DNA of 64,000 bases, taken from NCBI RefSeq assembly GCF_000211815.1, contig NZ_GL890931.1:52553-116552 (forward strand), written 5' to 3'. The notes under the pieces were generated by a model that was not told where the DNA came from, searched no databases, and worked only from the letters and a program-made list of their open reading frames with translations. This stretch comes from Moorena producens 3L. GTDB lineage: Bacteria; Cyanobacteriota; Cyanobacteriia; Cyanobacteriales; Coleofasciculaceae. Each line of letters begins with the position of its first letter. Position 1 is the stretch's first letter. Both the position numbers and the translations under genes were made by a program. Shown one piece after another: positions 61,872-64,000 of the stretch.

Positions 61872-62112
61872 TTTTTCTAAAGGAAAACGAGGAGCCGTAA
61901 TTTCTTCTAAAGGAAAAACACGCATTACTATTTATCTCGATGATGAAATTCTTGCCCTATTTCGAGAACAGGCCGAAACGGCTGGAATTGGTTATCAGAC
62001 TCTAATAAATGAGGCTTTAAAAAAACATCTCCTACTGCCCAATGAGCAACCTCTCACCCAAGGGGATCTACGCCGTATTCTTCGTGAAGAATTATCAGTG
62101 CGATCGCCGTAG
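61855..62112 (+). CDS. brnA: BrnA-family antitoxin
   Basis: 85 residues: MRKEYDFSKGKRGAVISSKG then TRITIYLDDEILALFREQAE, a ribbon-helix-helix with N-terminal toxin-binding extension, as in BrnA. It overlaps the end of the brnT frame by 17 bp and is intact. BrnA binds BrnT and represses the promoter. Immediately after the stop are GCGCGCAGCGCC and similar palindromic pieces of dispersed repeats. Confidence 0.88.
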   Translation: MRKEYDFSKGKRGAVISSKGKTRITIYLDDEILALFREQAETAGIGYQTLINEALKKHLLLPNEQPLTQGDLRRILREELSVRSP

Positions 62113-62346
62113 GCGCGCAGCGCCACTTCGTGGGAGCGCAAGTGCGTACGCTCTTGTAGGGTGCTTCGCGGTGAAATGTAACGCACCATCTATATACAAA
62201 TTGAAACCAAAATATCCTTAACCAATACAATGGTGCGTTACGGCTTAAACTATGGCAATATCATCTATTTTTATCAACCAAACCGCCTAACGCACCCTAC
62301 AAAAACTACCTGGAATATTGCTAAGCATTCTTCTGCTAACTTAATT

Positions 62347-62931
62347 ATGCAATCACCCAGCATTACTAACTCCTTAGACACTTTTCTCCAACAACCGAAT
62401 ATAGAAGCATCTCCTGCTTGGGAATTCATCCATGGACACCCGAAGCAAAAGCCTATGCCAACACTGTTTCATTCCCGCCTCCAACGCAACCTCGTAAACG
62501 CCATCAACAATCAAACCCAAGCATACGAAGCTATTCAAGAACTCCGGTGCATCATTCCTCCCTTATCCCCTGTACCAGATATTGTCGTTGTTAAAAGCGT
62601 CCGCCTCAGAGATCAAGATGGCCCCCTGCAAGGTTCACCAGACTGGTTAATTGAAATTCGCTCCCCTGACCAAAGCACATTAGACCTACAGAACAAAATT
62701 TTGCACTTTAGGTGCGCTTTCCGCATTAAGAATTAAATTCGCCACGGGTCGCACCTCTTGAGCAACGGGACTCAGCTGGCTTGGCTAATCGATATTCAGC
62801 GACAGCAAATCTGGGTTTGGGAAAACCAGGAGCTACCACTGGTGTTTGCCGGAACTGACATACTCCCGACACTTGACACTATCTCAGACTTTACCGTAGA
62901 CGCAATAATTGGCATGACCCGACAGCGATAA
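62347..62931 (+). pseudogene. Uma2-family gene interrupted by a small palindromic insertion
   Basis: From ATG 62347: QSPSITNSLDTFLQQPNIEA, FIHGHPKQKPMPTLFHSRLQ, PLSPVPDIVVVKSVRL, DWLIEIRSPDQSTLDLQNKI, then the reading frame breaks at about 62706. After a block of about 50 bp bounded by GGTGCG and CGCACC it resumes with LSNGTQLAWLIDIQRQQIWV and ends at 62929. Deleting the block restores a normal Uma2 protein of about 180 residues. The CGCACC arms suggest a small mobile palindrome. Confidence 0.8.
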
Positions 62932-63306
62932 TGTAAGTATTCAGCTATCAGCTTTAGCCGATAAAGTAGGGTGGGCAAATCGACAGGATTGTTGATATTA
63001 TTGCCTTCGCTACAGAATTTGCCCACCCTACCCAACCGAATGCGATCACACTATCAGCTTTAGCAAAGGGAACAGCGGATCTGGGAGTAGGGAGTAGGGA
63101 GTAGGGAGTAGGGAGTAGGGAGTAGAAATATCTCTCATTTGAGATTTATTTTAAACATTAGGCTGACGGCTGACAGCTAACCGCTGATGGCTGAATGCTT
63201 GCGCGATAACTCAGTGCGATCGCTCTTTTTGGGTGCAAACCATTAAATGTAAACAAATAAGTAGTCCCCGGTATAATTTGAATAGATCTGTACAAAATTA
63301 GGGCTT
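62932..63306. repeat. Hairpin repeat, heptamer array and dispersed repeats
   Basis: 62968-63030 is a GTAGGGTGGGCAAAT hairpin repeat. 63084-63125 is a GTAGGGA heptamer array. 63160-63200 has GCTGACGGCTGACAGC units. TTGAATAGATCTGTACAAAAT before the next gene may contain its promoter. Confidence 0.7.
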
Positions 63307-63513
63307 ATGAATAAGAGTGACTTAGGAGAAATTGAACGTGCTGTCAGTCAACTGTCTAGTGAGGATCTCGCCAAATTTCGGACTTGGTTTGCAGAATTTG
63401 ATGCAGCAAATTGGGATCGACAATTTGAAGCAGATGTTGCGGCTGGTAGGCTAGATGCACTAGCAGACAAAGCACTGAAAGATTTACAACAAGGAAATTG
63501 TACTGATTTGTGA
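63307..63513 (+). CDS. Putative antitoxin of a RelE-like module
   Basis: 68 residues: MNKSDLGEIERAVSQLSSED, LAKFRTWFAEFDAANWDRQF then a helical AGRLDALADKALKDLQQGN. The EIERAVSQLSxEDLxxFRxWF pattern is common in small antitoxin-like proteins that precede RelE/ParE-type toxins in cyanobacteria. Its stop overlaps the start of the next gene (GTGA), so they are coupled. Confidence 0.75.
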   Translation: MNKSDLGEIERAVSQLSSEDLAKFRTWFAEFDAANWDRQFEADVAAGRLDALADKALKDLQQGNCTDL

Positions 63514-63770
63514 AACATCTTGCTACACCAGATTTTTGGTATTATTATCGACAGCTACCATCGGAAATCCAAGAACTTGCCGATAGATGTTACGAGTTGC
63601 TCAAACAGGATCCTCGATATCCCTCACTACATTTCAAGAAAGTAGGTCGGTTTTGGTCAGTTCGAGTGGGTTTACACTACAGAGCGATTGCGGTAGAAAA
63701 GGATAATGATCTAGCTTGGTTTTGGATTGGAACACACGCCGAATATGACAAAATATTAGGCTCAAAGTAG
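63510..63770 (+). CDS. RelE/ParE-superfamily toxin
   Basis: 86 residues, GTG start at 63510 overlapping the antitoxin stop. FWYYYRQLPSEIQELADRCY, LLKQDPRYPSLHFKKVGRFW and SVRVGLHYRAIAVEKDND are the RelE-like core (basic strand with Arg in RVGLHYRA). It probably cleaves mRNA on ribosomes or inhibits another target. GCGATCGC copies follow the stop. Confidence 0.8.
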   Translation: MKHLATPDFWYYYRQLPSEIQELADRCYELLKQDPRYPSLHFKKVGRFWSVRVGLHYRAIAVEKDNDLAWFWIGTHAEYDKILGSK

Positions 63771-64000
63771 CGATCGCCTGGTGCGATCGCTCTTGTCGGG
63801 TGGGCAAATGGACATGATTCTTTATCAAATTGTCAAACTCTCAGAATTTGCCCACCCTACAGTGCTTTCAACCTTCAATATCCCAACCTTCAACCTTCAA
63901 CATCCCAACCTTCAACCTTCAACATCCCAACCTTCAACCTTCAACATCCCAACCTTCAACATCCCAACCAATCAAACTCTTGATGAAGTTGCTTCAAGTC
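63771..64000. repeat. Hairpin repeat and AACCTTCAACATCCC tandem array at the window end
   Basis: 63799-63861 is another GGTGGGCAAAT...ATTTGCCCACC hairpin repeat. 63865-63965 carries tandem CAACCTTCAACATCCCAACC units (7- and 15-bp subrepeats). No gene is seen before the window ends. Confidence 0.75.

Overview
The window is cyanobacterial chromosome, most likely from a large-genome filamentous marine type resembling Moorena/Lyngbya; the genus is inferred from gene style and repeats, not proven. The cyanobacterial assignment rests on pcyA (phycocyanobilin synthesis), ndhS, the devBCA exporter, an rppA/rppB-type metal sensor pair, many GCGATCGC (HIP1) octamers, and abundant heptamer-type short tandem repeats and small dispersed repeats. 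No tRNA, rRNA or CRISPR array was seen.

Layout. 1-5.5 kb: the end of one gene, a HAS-barrel-like gene, ndhS, a broken IsrB (HNH-less IscB relative) with its presumed omega-RNA region, then rodA and mrp. 5.9-11.4 kb: a decayed accessory zone with an enolase-superfamily remnant, a split EamA transporter, two non-haem iron 2OG-oxygenase genes duplicated at a fixed offset of 3468 bp and sharing one frameshift, an Asp/Asn-hydroxylase-like gene with a methyltransferase, and an IS630 remnant. 11.5-25.8 kb: a subtilisin-like protease, a wrecked TnpB element, a CHAT-TPR protein, a polyamine group (speA, deoxyhypusine-synthase-like gene, speB), then sulfiredoxin and Dps. 25.9-34.9 kb: a metal-efflux island with a two-component system divergent from an RND adaptor and pump plus two histidine-bearing lipoproteins. 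35-44 kb: an HTH/GrpE-like gene, two intact TnpB genes, a MarR-devBCA cluster, pcyA, then tatA. 44.6-47.5 kb: a Crp/Fnr regulator facing a cupin-globin fusion gene, and a Uma2 nuclease.

48.9-61.4 kb is the most distinctive region: an extracellular contractile injection system (eCIS/Pvc-like) locus. It encodes a DUF4255 (Pvc16-like) protein, sheath, two tube proteins, a small DUF5908-like protein, a LysM tube/baseplate protein, a VgrG-like spike, a gp25 baseplate protein, and, divergently arranged, an AAA+ ATPase and a DUF4157 protein likely to be cargo. Baseplate J-type proteins, tape measure, PAAR tip and fibres are not in the window, and the locus is heavily invaded by repeats and a Uma2 gene. 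The last 2.5 kb holds toxin-antitoxin modules (BrnT/BrnA with a near-perfect leaderless promoter, and a RelE-like pair), a broken Uma2 gene and copies of a hairpin repeat.

A theme across the window is invasion of genes by very small elements. A TIR-bearing MITE splits IsrB, a GTTCGCGTAGCG-type small repeat sits inside IsrB, TnpB and the crp gene, and heptamer repeats were absorbed in frame into speA and the eCIS ATPase.
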